From NCBI RefSeq assembly GCF_020085105.1, contig NC_058043.1:17908167-17972166 (forward strand): DNA of 64,000 bases, read 5' to 3'. Below are positions 13,327-27,900 of this stretch, piece after piece. The position numbers and the translations under genes were made by a program. This stretch comes from Siniperca chuatsi (lineage: Eukaryota > Chordata > Actinopteri > Centrarchiformes > Sinipercidae). Position 1 is the stretch's first letter; every line of letters starts with the position of its first letter. The notes below the pieces were generated by a model that ran no database searches, was not told the origin of the DNA, and worked only from the letters and a program-made list of their open reading frames with translations.

Positions 13327-14110
13327 GTTTCAGAATCAGAATCAGAATCAGAAATACTTTATTGATCCCCGTAGGGAAACTCTTTGTTACAGTAGCTCGT
13401 CTTTACGTCAGTGCACACCGGAGAAAGTACTAGAAAAAAATTAACACTATAAAACAGGTCAGAAATAAATTAAGTATCCTGTCGGTATAAGTATAAGATA
13501 AACTAAGTGTCAAGTACCAAGTGGGTTTACTGGTTGGTGATGAAAGTACAGTCTAGAATACAATGTAACTCCTTATGTAATAAATAATATTAATAAGCGG
13601 AGGTGCATGTACTGTCGAAGAGTAATTGAGGTATATAGTTTCAGTAGCAATAAATAAGATAAAAACTAACAAGGGGAAAACTAATATTGCACGGAAGTAT
13701 TACACAGAATATTGCACACTTATTATTAATTATGGCGGAGATGTAATGCTCAATGTCCAGTTTAGTGACCTAGGGTCAAACAGACTAACCCTTAGAGGGA
13801 GGAGTTAAATAGTTTGATGGCCACAGGCAGGAATGACTTCCTGTGGCGCTCTGTGGTGCTTTTTGGTGGGATGAGTCTTCCGCTGAAGGTACTCCTTTGT
13901 TTGACCAGCACGTCATGGAGCGGTTGGGAGACACTGTCCAAGATGGCGTGTAGTTTGGCCAGCATCCTCCTCTCTGACACCACCGCCAGAGAGTCCAGCT
14001 CCACCCCCACAGTGTCACTGGCCTTGTGGATCAGTTTATTGAGTCTGTTGGCGTTTATTGAGTCTTCTTGGTTTACGGCAGTCGGTGTCCTTGATGGTGC
14101 ATTACTGCCA
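13327..14110 (-). mobile_element. Rex1/Babar-like non-LTR retrotransposon 3' end
   Basis: Minus-strand reading of 14018-13792 gives a reverse-transcriptase C-terminal tail (MGVELDSLAVVSERRMLAKL; TERHRKSFLPVAIKLFNSSL). This is followed by about 430 bases of 3' UTR, then a terminal AATAAAG word and a short tandem tail of TTCTGA units near 13328-13357. Orientation and tail match the 5'-truncated copies common in fish genomes. The 5' part of the element is absent. It lies next to an older RNase H LINE fragment. Confidence 0.75.
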
Positions 14111-16890
14111 TCTTCTGTGGTTTATTAGGTTATTTCATTCATTTGATTTGATTTATTTGATTTGATTCTTTCATAAACAACATACACATAACACACTTGT
14201 GCAACTGTTCACAAAAAAGCAAAGAGAAGAAGAAAACAAAAAAACACAGATTCAATCCAACATGGAACCTATGTGAAGACAAAAAATAAAACAAAATAAA
14301 ACTATATAAATATATTGTAACACAAACAAGGTTGTATGCATAGAACTGAAGCATGACACAGGAAAAAAAACTTTTTTTTACAAACTAAAAGTCAAAATAA
14401 CTTATTTTCATAGTGGTCCTTGCCTGCCCCAAATCATAAAAACAAAGACTGCTCAGTGTCAATTTGTCTTCTTGTTTTTTTTGTTTTTGTTTTATTACCA
14501 GTAACCCTGTTAGCCACCAAAATCAAACCCCCATAAAACTATTTGGATGCTTTCTTGTACGTTTTCTTCTTCCTTTTCATACTGGCAGACAGCAAACCCA
14601 CATGCATACACACGCCCATGCACTGACATGTACTGTATAAACTTCCACATGGCTTATATGGGCCTGGCCATAATGAAATCTCTTCCAAAACTTGTAGCAA
14701 GAAAAATAAGACACTCTGTCCTATCCAGAGACAATTTAGAAATATGCTCTGTAGGCTACTGTCAGTGATCTTAAGTTGTGGTCTCATTGATTTTTTATTT
14801 GAGCATCTATACTTAATGTTGTAGTAGTGCTATCACCGGCTTTCACCATAGACTGTTTATAAAGATGGTCGTCACCAAGAAATGAAGCCATGTTTTTGAA
14901 AACAGAGTTGTATCTCAACTGAATACATCAAATTTCAAGGTTTATAATAATAAGAACATCAGACAGCATCAACCTTGTTTCAAACATCTCTCTAAGTACA
15001 ATTTCCAATTTGACCTTATATATAAATATTACCCAACTTGTCATCTCAACACTTACTAATACTTTATATTAACTTCCTGTTAAACAACTTGAATGACCCT
15101 GAACATTATTTCCTTTCCTTGGGACACAACTCATTTGGTCACTAGTTTTCATGGCTTGACTTCAGACGTTTCCCCGATGTTAGTTAGCACTACAGTTAAT
15201 TATTCTCTTGTCTGTTTATTGGGATGTTGTGACACTTTACTTTCATTCATAGGCTATAATTTTGTTGTCATTGATACAATTGGTCATAAATTTAAAAAAA
15301 AGTGGTATAACCTGTCCAAGACTGTGGGAGTGGCAATCATGAATCATCTTTAAGGATGCATGAAAGAATGAAAGGAAAATTCCTCTCATTCTTAGTGAAC
15401 ACTTTGGAGGTGATCATTTCCTTCAATGTACGGCTCCTATCTGGTTATTCCTCAAACACCATTATACCATATTATGTCTTGCACACTGTCACTGATATTT
15501 TACTGCAGCTGGCATCCTTATTATGATGCCGTATATAGTGTTTCTTATTTTTTCTTCTTCATCCTTATATTGGCAGACAGGAAACCTATATAATATTTGC
15601 AAGTGTCCGTTTGGAGCTGCACAGCAGGTGTCATGGAAAAGAAAGAAAGAAAGAAAACACATTACTGTCTGAAACATATTTCAAGTCTTTGTGTTCATCT
15701 GGCTATGTTGTGCCCTAAAATAAAGCTAAAGTACAACTTGTAAACTGCTAAGCTAATGACATACATGTCAGACTGAATTAGACAATGTCAGGAGGGAGGC
15801 GTTGAAGACATTTTAAAGCCTTTAATCTTTTCATATATAGTTGACAGTGACCATTTTTGTACCCATTTCCTTGCCCCTTTAGTAATTTTCTGTAAGCTAC
15901 TGACAAAGCAAAAATGTCTATTAGTGTCAAGTACTACAACAGTTACATGTTTGAGTGTTGTAGAACAGCGGTTTGCAACCTTTTTGGCTTGTGAACCCTT
16001 AAAATGAAGCAATTTCTGCTTTTGTTCCATTGTTTTATTTAAATGATTTTTAGAGATCTGAACAGGTAAAATTATCCAGTAATTCACAAGAGCTGTGTAG
16101 CAATAAATTATAAAATCAAGTCACCAATAGGCTAACTCATTACTATTATATATAGTGTGCACCAATATGGTACCATTACCTCCACAAGAATGGGCTAAGT
16201 CTACTTATTACTGAGCAATCTGACAAAAAAACAATCTTATTGTCTTTATGATGGCTTTACATATGTGGCTTGAATACAACTTCACTTCTGATTAACTTCA
16301 GAAATCAGTAAGAGAATCATTCTGCCAGCCAAATTGTGAGCTTAGTGACATGGCAACACAATTGTTTCCTTGAGAACCTGTAACTTGAAGAAAGAAAGAA
16401 AGTTAACCTGTGGTTCTCTCAAATATTCAGGAATAACATATCAGGAATTCAAGGGATTTGAAATGAATCTTCAATGTACAAAAACTGCTGCTTATAGATG
16501 ACTGTCTGTTCTCATCATAGCCTACAGGGAAGTTCTCAATGAGCCAGGGGGAATATATACACAATATGATTTTAAACAGGTGAAAATGACTACCTGACGT
16601 AGCTGATGTTGTAGATCTATGTAGGTTAGAGAGCTGAAGAGGTTTTGTTCTGCCGAAATGAAGAGGTTGATGTGTAAAGTAGAATTCAACTAAGAGGAAC
16701 TCGACGTCGTAGCTTAATTACACGTTTTGTGTTTTTTAATTTCTCCATGGATATGGTTTCTAAATACTAAAAGCGGTCACCATTATTCGACCTGCTTATC
16801 AAACAAACCCCACATTAAAGTGAGAAAAGGAGAAAGAATCATTATAATAATATGAAACGCACCTAAAACTACCTCGAAACCATTTGCGCC
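14111..16890. other. Non-coding stretch upstream of PBRM1
   Basis: No gene is recognised. It contains an A/T-rich stretch with repeated TTTGATT words at 14140-14170, and a (GAAA)n microsatellite at about 15636-15657. Open frames here are short and match no family known to me. Confidence 0.5.
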
Positions 16891-17031
16891 TTTATTCTGA
16901 AGGTGAAGAAACGGAAGTGGCGGTTGCATTGTTGCTAACTTCACACTTCTGTCCCTCTGTCTAAAATCGATAAGTGATTGGCTTTTTTTGATGGTTAAGA
17001 TTTTGTGGGTCTAGTAACTTGCTAACAGAAG
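16891..17031 (+). promoter_or_regulatory. Candidate PBRM1 non-coding first exon
   Basis: A good splice donor (AG then GTAAGC) at 17031/17032 follows a moderately GC-rich, ATG-poor stretch in the expected place for a 5' UTR exon; the first coding exon is 1.9 kb downstream. The region just after it (17100-17230) is rich in AACGTTA words. The transcription start is not visible from sequence; the left boundary is a guess. Confidence 0.35.
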
Positions 17032-18970
17032 GTAAGCACACAACTATGTCAAGTGGACTGAAATATAAACTGGAGTATTTTCCATAAAGTGTCGTTGATT
17101 TACTTAACGGTAACGTTAGTTAGCTTCGTAACGTTAACGTTAGACGTTGTTACAGTGAAGCCTTTGTCTCGGCGCTCGCTGGATGATGTTGAAGGCTAAC
17201 CGTTAACTGTAGCTAACGTTAGCCGTTATGTGGTCTGTACCTGTCCACAGCGAGTGACAGGTACGTGGACAGCTGCTGCTCTGTGTGCTAGCTTACTTTG
17301 ATGTGTGCACACTGGACTGCGGTCTGTGCGCAGCTAGGTGACATTAGAGAGCGGTTAACATTTTTGGTCAGTCAAACCTCCAGACACGCAATCATCATTG
17401 GTGACCGGTGATAGAAATGTCATTCCAGATGATAATAGTCAGCTAGTGCGGCTGTCACCTTTTATAATCCGACAATAAGGAACATAAAACCAACAAGGAG
17501 ACCCGAGGGTCTGTTGGTAAACACCCATGAATTGCTTATTTCTGTTGCCATTTGAGAGGAGAATTTAAAGCGCGTGTCCAGTTGTCTCAAGTAAAGCATT
17601 TAATTAGGGTTCAAAGGTCATTTGGTGTGACATGAAATTACTCATCATGCACGACGTGGGTATCTCCCATCCCTATGGCCTTTCCTCAACTAAACATCAT
17701 TTGAGCATTTATAATGGTAGCTATATTCTGTGATTTATAATAAAGTAAATGATTAACCTAACTGTAACTAAAATATTCCTACATTAGAAAAAAATGTTTT
17801 CTACCTTCTTGACAAATTGTGTCCTGTTTTTCGGAAGTACCTCCCTTTCCCCCCTGTTTTAAAGAACAACGTGTAAAAGTGAAGCTGTAAAACATAAACG
17901 GGGTAATGAAATGTACAATACCGATATAGAAAACTGTAATGATCCCTTTTGTGTCTCTATTTTATTCTGTTTCTCCAAATGTATTTGTAAATACATGATG
18001 AGTGTGGTTATGAATTGTGTAGGCTTTGCATTTTGACTGTAATAGCTTCTCTGCTGAAATATTTACATTATCATTAATGCAGAGACAAACATTATCAGCT
18101 CCAAGGCATTTTAATGGAAGACATTTTGATATGTCACAGTAGAAAGGCACAGGTGTACATAATAAAATTAATGATGGCTGAATTCTATTTAGCTGCTTCA
18201 GTTTCAGGGCCATTTAAGTGCTCACTAGGACACTTGAATAGAATGCAGTCATTGTTAATGTTATTGGTAACACCTGTGCTTTTCCTACCACAACAAATGA
18301 AACGTGTGCTGTGAAAACCCCATTAGTCATTAACAGCTGCTCAGTTCTTCAGTATTGGTGATCATAGCTTCCCATTCACACCAGTAGTCTGTTGCATTTT
18401 ACAGGCGAGGGATGTTTCATGACTGGGAAGAGGCCATTTTTAAACCTTAAGCAACTTTTGACGTTTGGTCTGTTAAATATAGAATTAAAACAATATCAGG
18501 ATGGCCACAAGTAAATACTGATTTACTGCCCATCTGTACGTAATGTCCCCCAGCTTCTGACTTTTAGCAAACATGGCAACAGCTAAAGTGAGGAAAACAC
18601 ACTGAATGGAGAGGTTCTGCCAGCTCTAGCTATAGTTATAACATTACCTCATGTTTTTACAATGAAATTAGTTTTATTATACAATTAGGAACAATGTTTT
18701 GTAAGTAATCATTAAGGAATGGCACTACTTCTTCTGCTCAGAGAAGTGCTATTCTGTGTTATGTGGCATGGGTGGCAACCCTATCAGCAGGTGTAAGTGA
18801 CTGCTGCCGAGCCCAGACAGTGTCCGTCATTGAGATTATTCTCTCAGTCTCTCTACACTGTTTAGATATGGTTGGAAAGCTGAGTATGAAATGTTGATAG
18901 CTCTAATGTAAGGTGTTTTCCATGTAGTGAAACTTGGTGTTTTACTGGCTCTTTACCTCAGGGGTTCGTC

Positions 18971-21900
18971 ATGGCCTTGAAAAGGAGAAGGGCGACATCC
19001 CCCTCTAGCAGTGTGAGTGGAGGAGATTTTGACGATAGCCAGACTTCATCGTTAGTGTCTTCAATTGGGAGAAAGAGGAGAAGGACCTCAAACATTCCAA
19101 CTGTGGATCCTGTAATTTACAATTTTTTACAAATTTCAGTTACTGTTTTTCTTTTAACACACTGTCAGAATTATTCTACCTACACAGATTAAGTAGTTGA
19201 CATGGGAAAGGATGTGGATATTTTTCAGTGTTTAATCCTTGCCTTGCAGATTGCTGTATGTCATGAACTGTACAACACAATCAGAGATTACAAGGATGAC
19301 CAGGGCAGGATGTTGTGTGAGCTGTTCATCAGAGCGCCCAAACGAAGGTGAGGAAAGGGATGGGTGGTCATTAGATATGTGCACATAATTACTGAAATTC
19401 CTTTAATACTAGTCAAGTGATTTTAAAGGAGCAGTGTGTAGGATTAAGTGGCATCTAGCGGTGAAATCACAGTTTGCAACCATTTAAATACCGCTCGCAT
19501 CACACTCCCCTTCCAAGCGTTAAGGAGAAACTATGTTGGTCGCGAAACTCGTGAAAAAAACAAACGGCCCTATCTAGAGCCAGCGTTTGGTTTGTCCTTT
19601 CTGGACTACTGTAGAAACATTATGGTGCAACATGCCGACCTCCGTGGAAGGGGACCTGCTCCTTCTGTAGATATAAACGGCTCATTCTAAGGTAATGAAA
19701 ACACAATAATTCTTATTTTCAGGTGATTATACACAAATTAAAACATGCTTATAAATATTATATTCCATTCTGCCAATAGCTCCTCCTAAATGTTACACAC
19801 TTTAACACAAACATTAGATCCAGAAAATTTGCAAGTTCCCATTTCTCACAGGAATCAACCAGACTATTACCACGTGGTGTCTCAGCCTATTGACATGATG
19901 AAAATCCAGCAGAAATTAAAGATGGAGGAGTATGATGATGTTGAACAACTCACCAGTGACTTTCAACTGTTATTCAACAATGCAAAAACATATTACAAGG
20001 TAAAAAAAACCCCAAAACTTGTTATAAGGTAAAAAGTGTGTATACGTCTGTGGGCAGAAAATGAAATTATATTTATGCATGGCTTTGGCTATGCACCTAC
20101 ATTTAATATGTATTGCTTGTGTCTGTCTAGTCTGACAGCCCTGAGTACAGGGCAGCCTGTAAACTGTGGGACCTTTACCTGCGAACCAAGAATGAATTTG
20201 TTCAGCGAGGGGAATATGATGAGGATGATGAAGATGGGTACGATGCACAAGACAACCCCGGAGGGTCCACTGAGGATGAGGTCATTACTGATAACACAGA
20301 TTTATAATGACTCTTCATTCACTACATATTGCTAATAGAATAAAAATAATGCATGTTACTATCTGTTGAATCAATTCACAGTATCTTCTTCAGTATGTCT
20401 ACTATGATGGTGAAACTTTATACCTACAGCATAGATTTACCTAGGGATGAGGTGGTTTGGTATTTATCATTTGAAGAATTTTGAGCATGTTGCTGCATTC
20501 ATTTGCAAAGTAATGGATAAATAATTTACTTACGGAAAATATGAGCTTTTTCCATTACGCAGACTTACCATACCATAGTGCTCATATTAATATTTCCCCA
20601 ACTACTGTATGTTAACAACTATGTTGCTGCATAAATACATGATTTTTAATGCTTTAATGAGCTGCATTGCTTATTATTATGTTGTGTTTTATATACCTTA
20701 TTGATTTTAAGGGTACATTATGCAGCACAGGCACCTCTTGTTACAAGATATTGTTGGTTGTATCAAGGAAATGATTAAAAAGTGAAGTCACACTGAAAGC
20801 AAATTTATCTCACGCCATTGACAGATTTACATTTTCAATTGTTTTAAAGAAAACAGTTTCTTATAATATCTAATAGTTATTATTGTAGACTTGTCATAAA
20901 GGAGTTTTCAGTGTAGTTTGAGTGTATATACAGTATATGTGTATATCACTGATACAGTATTTCCTTACCTAAACTGTGTGACCACTTGTGTGTGACAGAG
21001 TGCTCCTACTTGCTTGAAAGAGGTCCTTGAGCAGCTCCTTGATGCTGTGGTGTCTTACACTGAGCCCACTGGCCGTCTGGTCAGTGAGCTGTTCCAGAAG
21101 CTTCCCTCCAAAATGGTATGAGCACCTTCAATGTGACTTAAGACATTATCAGTAAAATACGTGACTGGGCTTTGATGTGTAGTTTGCCTTTTTCATTTAG
21201 CAATACCCAGATTATTATGCCATCATTAAGGAACCAATAGATCTAAAAATCATCGCTCAAAAGATTCAGGTACGCTACTACACCTCCTACATTAAATATG
21301 CATTCTTATTATTTACAACATTCTGTTGATATGTCCAATAAATGTATTTGCTTTTAGTTGGGCCACTACAGGAGTGTCACTGCCATGGCTAAAGATATAG
21401 ATTTGCTGGTCAAGAATGCCAAAACTTACAATGAGCCTGGATCACAAGTGTTTAAGGTGAGTGTGTAATTGAGAATATGATACATGCTGGATGTCATTAG
21501 CAGTGTTTGACATACATATCTATTCTCTCTCTACTCACGTATTCCAGGACGCAAACACCATCAAAAAGATTTTTGCACAAAAGAAGTCCGAGATGGAACA
21601 TGGAGAGCCTATCAAGTCCAGTATTCGTATCAGGTAAATAGGAGACAACACTGGGAATAATGTGGGAAAAGTCATGTTAACGTTTGATTTTAACTCCTCT
21701 TCTGTCTGTCTCTGTCAGGAATAGAAGGTCTGCCCAGGGAGACCGCCTCTCAGCTATCACCATGGCTCTCCAGTATGAAAGTGATGAGGAAGGCATTCTC
21801 TCTGGTACATCTTTACCTCATTATCTTAGGTTCATCAAACAGACGCGTGCCTGTGCTGGGCATTAATAAAGATGCTCTGTACAATGAATTGTTGGAATTG

Positions 21901-24900
21901 ATGGGTGTGTCATTATTTATTTATCTCTTCCTGTATTCCTCAGGTTCAGTCCACTATGATGAGGGGGAATCGGAGGCAGAGAGTATGACCTCTAACATGG
22001 ACATGAGTAATCCCATCTTCCAGCTGTATGAGGCCGTGCGAGGTGCCAGGAACAGCCAGGGCCAGCTGATCTCTGAGCCTTTCCTGCAGCTGCCCTCCAG
22101 GAAGGACTACCCCGACTACTTCCACCAAATCAGTCAACCCATCTGCCTCCATCAGATCAAGTATGACAGAATTAGCATTGATCTAACTCTGTGTTTGCAT
22201 ATGTCTGTGTCCACAATGGCCAGACAAATGTATTACTCAACAACATTGAAATCTCTCTTCATTTTTCCCAAATACGTTTTGACATGTGATATTTTTGTAT
22301 AGCTTGCATGTGAATATAGATCTGTTTATCAAGTGAATTTCAGGTTACCTTTTTAAAATGTGTAAAAAAGTGTCTCAACAGATGCTGTGAATTTTGTGTC
22401 AGATAACACATCTACCAGAAAAATTAAATATGTCTAACTCAAGTACTTTGTTCAATAAATGCATTACAGTTGGTTTTTATTGTAGTAGCAATAATATAGA
22501 AATTTGCCTTTTTATACAAACTTTGCAAGCAAGTTTTCCAAGCAGAAATTTATCAGAACAATAAGAACACTGCTTGGATGGAACCCCATTCTGCTTCTGC
22601 CTTTTTTCCCGAATTTGTTCATGTTTTCATCATTGATTTGTTTTATTTTGTTTCACAAGCATTCTCTCTTTTTATTTTCTACCCCTACGGCATCACACAC
22701 ACTCACTGTACAGTACAGTATTTCTGTGCCCTCCTTCCCAAATGTGAGAGCCCGTAATTTCCCACAGGAACAAGATGAAGAACAATGAATATGAGAGTGT
22801 TCAGCATATTGACTCCGATCTGACGCTGATGTTTGAGAATGCCAAACGCTACAATGTTCCCCACTCGTCTATCTACAAGCGTGCACTCAAACTCCAACAC
22901 ATTCAGCAGGTCAGTCCCAATGTGCACTTGTCGTAGTTGTGCATCTGTGTTGGATTTTTTTCTGTGTTCTTGAAAACCAAAGACACTGATTACCAAAGTT
23001 TAAACTTTTTGTCAGCTTTGTGGTATTTTTAAGAGGCATTATAACCATTTGCTATATATTTATGCTACCTGTAATCTGTGTAGATGAAGAGAAAGGAGCT
23101 TTTACAGAGAGATGATGACGATGGAGACAGCATGCTCTCCTCTGCCACGTCCGACACCAGCAGCACAAAAAGAAAAAGGTTTGCACTTAGTCACATTTTA
23201 CTTGCTCAACTCTATGTACGTATGTATGTAGTTTTTTTTTTTTTTTTTTGTGCATGGAGGTAGACTCACAATTGACTTGCATCTTCTTTCCAGTCACAAG
23301 AAGAATACAAAGAAAAATCGAATGAAAGTTCTCTTTGCTTCTGTGGCTGAGGCTCGAGAAGCTGGCACTGGTCGGAGACTGTGCGACCTCTTCATGGTCA
23401 AGCCCTCGAAGAAGGACTATCCCGACTACTACAAGGTCATCCTGGAACCAATGGACCTCAAGACCGTTGAGCACAACATCCGCTCAGACAAGTACTTGAC
23501 TGAGGATGCAATGGTGGAGGACATGAAACTAATGTTCCGCAATGCTCGACACTACAACGAAGAAGGCTCCCAGGTAAGATCTGTTTGGTATTTGTATCTA
23601 CCTTTCATTAATGCTTTTTAAGCATTCTAATTTCTTGCGCTTAGCGTTTCAGAGACCTTCCAGAGTCTGAAAAGCACATTTGTTTTCTGTTGTAAAGAAG
23701 AGTCCTTTCATGAATCATTCTTTTAGTGGATAGATAGATTAAGATGGAATCTGATGAATTTCTTTATTGTGTTCAAGGTCTACAATGATGCTGACATCCT
23801 AGAGAAGATTATGAAAGACAGACGCAGGGATCTTGGGCCAGTGACAGATGAAGATGACATGATGTCCCCAAAGTTGAAAATAAGTATGTGACTCTGTGAC
23901 TGAGCCAGATTTAATTCACTTGACTGAATCAAATCCAAGCAATATGTGTGAGTTTGTTACCTATTAAGCAGTGGGAAGATTGGTTATCATTAACACACAT
24001 AATTTAATAACACACTTAATTTGATTGCAGGAAAGAACAGCATTACTCTGAAGAAGTCCAAGTACTTAACACCCTTACAGCAGAAGCTGAATGAGCTCTA
24101 TGAGGCCGTCAAGAATTACACAGATAAGCGGGGCCGTCGCCTCAGCACAATCTTCCTGCGGCTGCCGTCTCGTGCCGAGCTGCCTGATTACTACATTGCC
24201 ATCAAGAAACCTGTGGACATGGAGAAGATCAAGAGCCACATGCTGGCTAATAAGTACCAGGATGTGGATGCACTGGTGGAGGACTTGGTGCTCATGTTCA
24301 ACAATGCCTGTACTTACAACGAGCCAGAGTCTCTGATTTACCGTGACGCTCTCGTGCTGCACAGGGTGCTGTTAGAGACGAGGCGCGATTTGGAGGGAGG
24401 AGATGACGCCCATGTCCCCGATGTGCCCCGCCTCATCCAGGAACTTATCCGCAGCCTCTTTGTCTCCGTGCTCGGTCACCAAGATGACGAGGGCCGTTGC
24501 TACAGTGATTCACTAGCTGAGATTCCCGCCCTAGATCCTGCAAATCCTGAGAAGCCACGACTCAATTTTGAGATTATCAGGACTAATGTAGATCGAGGAC
24601 GTTATAAGAGGCTGGATGTGTTCCAGGACCACATGTTTGAAGTGCTGGAAAAGGCCAGACGATTGAATAGGTGAGGTACTATTGACCATCCTGTACAAAA
24701 TCAAATAATTTGTCTAATCGTCTTTTTATGCATTGATGTTATAGGATTATTGAATTAAAAGAGAGCCAAAGTTTTGTTACACCATTCATTACAGGACAGA
24801 TTCCGAGATCTTTGAAGATGCTGTGGAGCTGCAGCAGTTCTTCATCCGGATCAGAGATGAGCTGTGTAAGAACGGAGAGATCTTGATGTCTCCTGCTCTC

Positions 24901-27900
24901 AGCTATACCTCCAAACATTTGCATAGTGATGTGGAAAAGGAGAAGAAAGAGAAGCTTCCTAAGGAGTTTGAGGAGGACAAAATCAAGAGGGAAGAGGAAA
25001 AACGGGGTATTCTGTTAAATATATATTAAAGCTCACAGTGCATAGAAGCTCTTCATGCATTGTCTCATGCATATATTTTGGTATTGTTTTACTGAGTCAG
25101 TTATGAATTCCCAGAAGCTGAGAAGAGAGAGGACACTGTTGGAGGATCATGGCAGTCTAGCCTGCAACGCACATACAGTCAGGACTGCAGCTTCAAAGAC
25201 AGTATGTACCACGTAGGAGACTATGTATACGTGGAGCCTGCAGAGCCAAACCTCCAGCCTCATATCATCTACATTGAGCGCCTTTGGCAAGATGACACCG
25301 GTCAGTCTCATTACTGCACTAATCAGACAATAATTAGTATTTTTTTTGTAAGAAAGGCATATTGATATTTTCTGCTAGATGTTTTTGTTACGTACAGTAT
25401 CTTCAGTTAGTGTTCCAGTTCAATTAGACATACTTTTTTATTGAGACCAGTTCTAATTCATTCAGTTTTTTCCACCTCTAATAAATGCAGGTGAGAAGTG
25501 GCTCTACGGCTGCTGGTTCTACAGGCCAAATGAAACATTTCATCTTGCCACAAGGAAGTTTTTGGAGAAGGAAGTTTTTAAGAGCGACTATTACAACAAA
25601 GCTCCTGTCAGCAAGATTCTGGGCAAATGTGTAGTCATGTTTGTGAAGGTAAATGCTGTCTCTTTCCTATATGTTTGCTAGGTATAGGTTTTGTTTTTGA
25701 GCATTGGCTGTTTGAATGTGTATTGAGTGTTGACCAAGTATTTGTGGTGTGTGGGATTCAAGGAGTACTTCAAACTTCACCCAGAAGGCTTCAGAGCTGA
25801 GGATGTCTATGTCTGTGAGTCACGCTACTCTGCCAAGTCCAAGTCCTTCAAGAAGATCAAGATGTGGGCCATGCCCTTGAGCTCTGTTCGGTTTGTTCCC
25901 AGAGAGGTCCCCCTACCTGTCGTCCGTGTGGCATCCATGTTTGCCCCCAAACAAGAGGAGAAACCACCAGAAATGGCTGATGAAAGCAAAATGACAGATG
26001 GTATTGTAGACAAGGTAAATGCTAGTTGTTTTTTTCAATAAACAATGACACGAGTACATGTAAAATAATGCAGACTACTGTCAGGAAAACAATTTGTCTC
26101 TGCAGGAGAGGGAGGATGTTCCAATGGATATGACCAATGGGGAGCCAGGGTGTCAGTACTACGAGCAGCTCTGTTACAACAACCTGTGGTTGAAAGTGGG
26201 AGACTGTGTTTACATTGGTTCACATAGACTAGTGCGCCACCGAGTGGGCAGGTAGAGTAAACACAATAATATGCTTTACAGTTCATGCTTACAGTATACT
26301 GTATTTGTATGGTTGTGTATGCTCTGTGGTGGATGAAAGCATTTAGTTTAAACTTGACAAATGTTGATATTTAGTTTATTTTATTTAAGCATTTTCTTAA
26401 TTAAAGGCTTACGTGCAAATTAATGCCATTGGCCTCAGTCCTTTCTTTTCAACTGACCATGGGACACATGTCACCTCTTTTCTGTCAATCATGGACATAG
26501 GAGCTCTATATTGTGGTATGGTTGAAAAATATGAAACACAGGGAGCTTGGCAAATATACAAAGGTCCTCTTATTTCCAATGTAACTAATGCAGCTTGTTT
26601 TTTTTTTTAATATATTGAACAGGATTGAGAAAATGTGGATGCGAGATGGAGCAGGCTACTTCTTTGGTCCAATCTTCATCCATCCAGAGGAAACAGAGCA
26701 TGAGCCCACAAAGATGTTTTACAAGAAGGAAGTGTTCCTTAGCAACCTGGAGGAGACTTGTCCTATGACCTGCATCATAGGTACCCTCCTCACTGTACAT
26801 TGGGTTGAACTGAATATCAATACTTTGTTTTGACAAATGCTGCAGTGTATAAAGTTTCATGTATGTAATTGATAAATGATGTAGTTGTCTTGTTTGACAG
26901 GGAAGTGTGTGGTGTCGTCCTTCAAAGACTATCTGTCATGTCGGCCAACTGAAGTACCTGAAGAGAATGTTCTGCTCTGTGAGAGCCGCTACATTGAGAG
27001 TGAGAAGCAGATGAAGAAGTTCAAGGGTCTTAAGCGCTTTTCACTTTCTGGGAAGGTGGTGGAGGATGAAATCTACTATTTTAGGTACATAACTGTTAAT
27101 GTTACTGTTGGCAGCGGGAAAGGAAAGATGCAAATCTTTGTTAAAGAACTACAAAGTAAACATGCACTGATCTAAATACAGAAACTTTTATCCTCACATG
27201 TAGGATAAATTGCCCAGCATATTTTTCTGATTGTCTTATGCAGGAAGCTCATAGTGCCCCAGAAGGAGCCATCCCCTCTGCTGGACAGGAAAATTGAGGA
27301 ACTGGAGGCCAAGTTTGCTGATTTGACAGATGAGGAGCTAGAGGATCTTGGGGATGATGATGGCGACCTAGGGGACCAGTCTCTTCCTCGGTTGCAGTCT
27401 TCCATGTCTAGTGACATGGATATCATGCCTTACACTCCTCCGCAGGTCAGGGTGGAAGTATTTAATTAAAAATGTAAATTTCCTCTGCAAACTAACAAGT
27501 GATAATGTGGCTTGGTTCGTGGTTGTGGTTTGGTTGCAGTCCACACCAAAGTCCATAAAGGGCCTTTCAAAGAAGGAGGGCTCAAAACGGAAGATCAACA
27601 TGAGTGGCTACATCCTGTTCAGCAGTGAGATGCGAGCGGTCATCAAAGCCCAGCACCCAGACTTCTCCTTTGGGGAGCTGAGCCGCCTCGTTGGCACAGA
27701 GTGGAGGAACCTGGTGAGCTCCAAGAAAGCAGAATATGAAGGTGAGCGGAACTTTTTTAAAACTGTAGTCTTCATCCAGATGTTTGTGTTTCAAGAATTG
27801 TTAACCATATAAAGTTAACACCCCATGCTTGTCTTTATTGCGTTGGCAGAGCGAGCAGCTAAAGTGGCCGAGCAGCAGGAGCGTGAGAGGGCGCAGCATC

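Noticed and set aside
13814-14128. Plus-strand open frame of 104 aa
   Set aside because: It is the reverse of the Rex1/Babar-like LINE tail, which is read on the minus strand.
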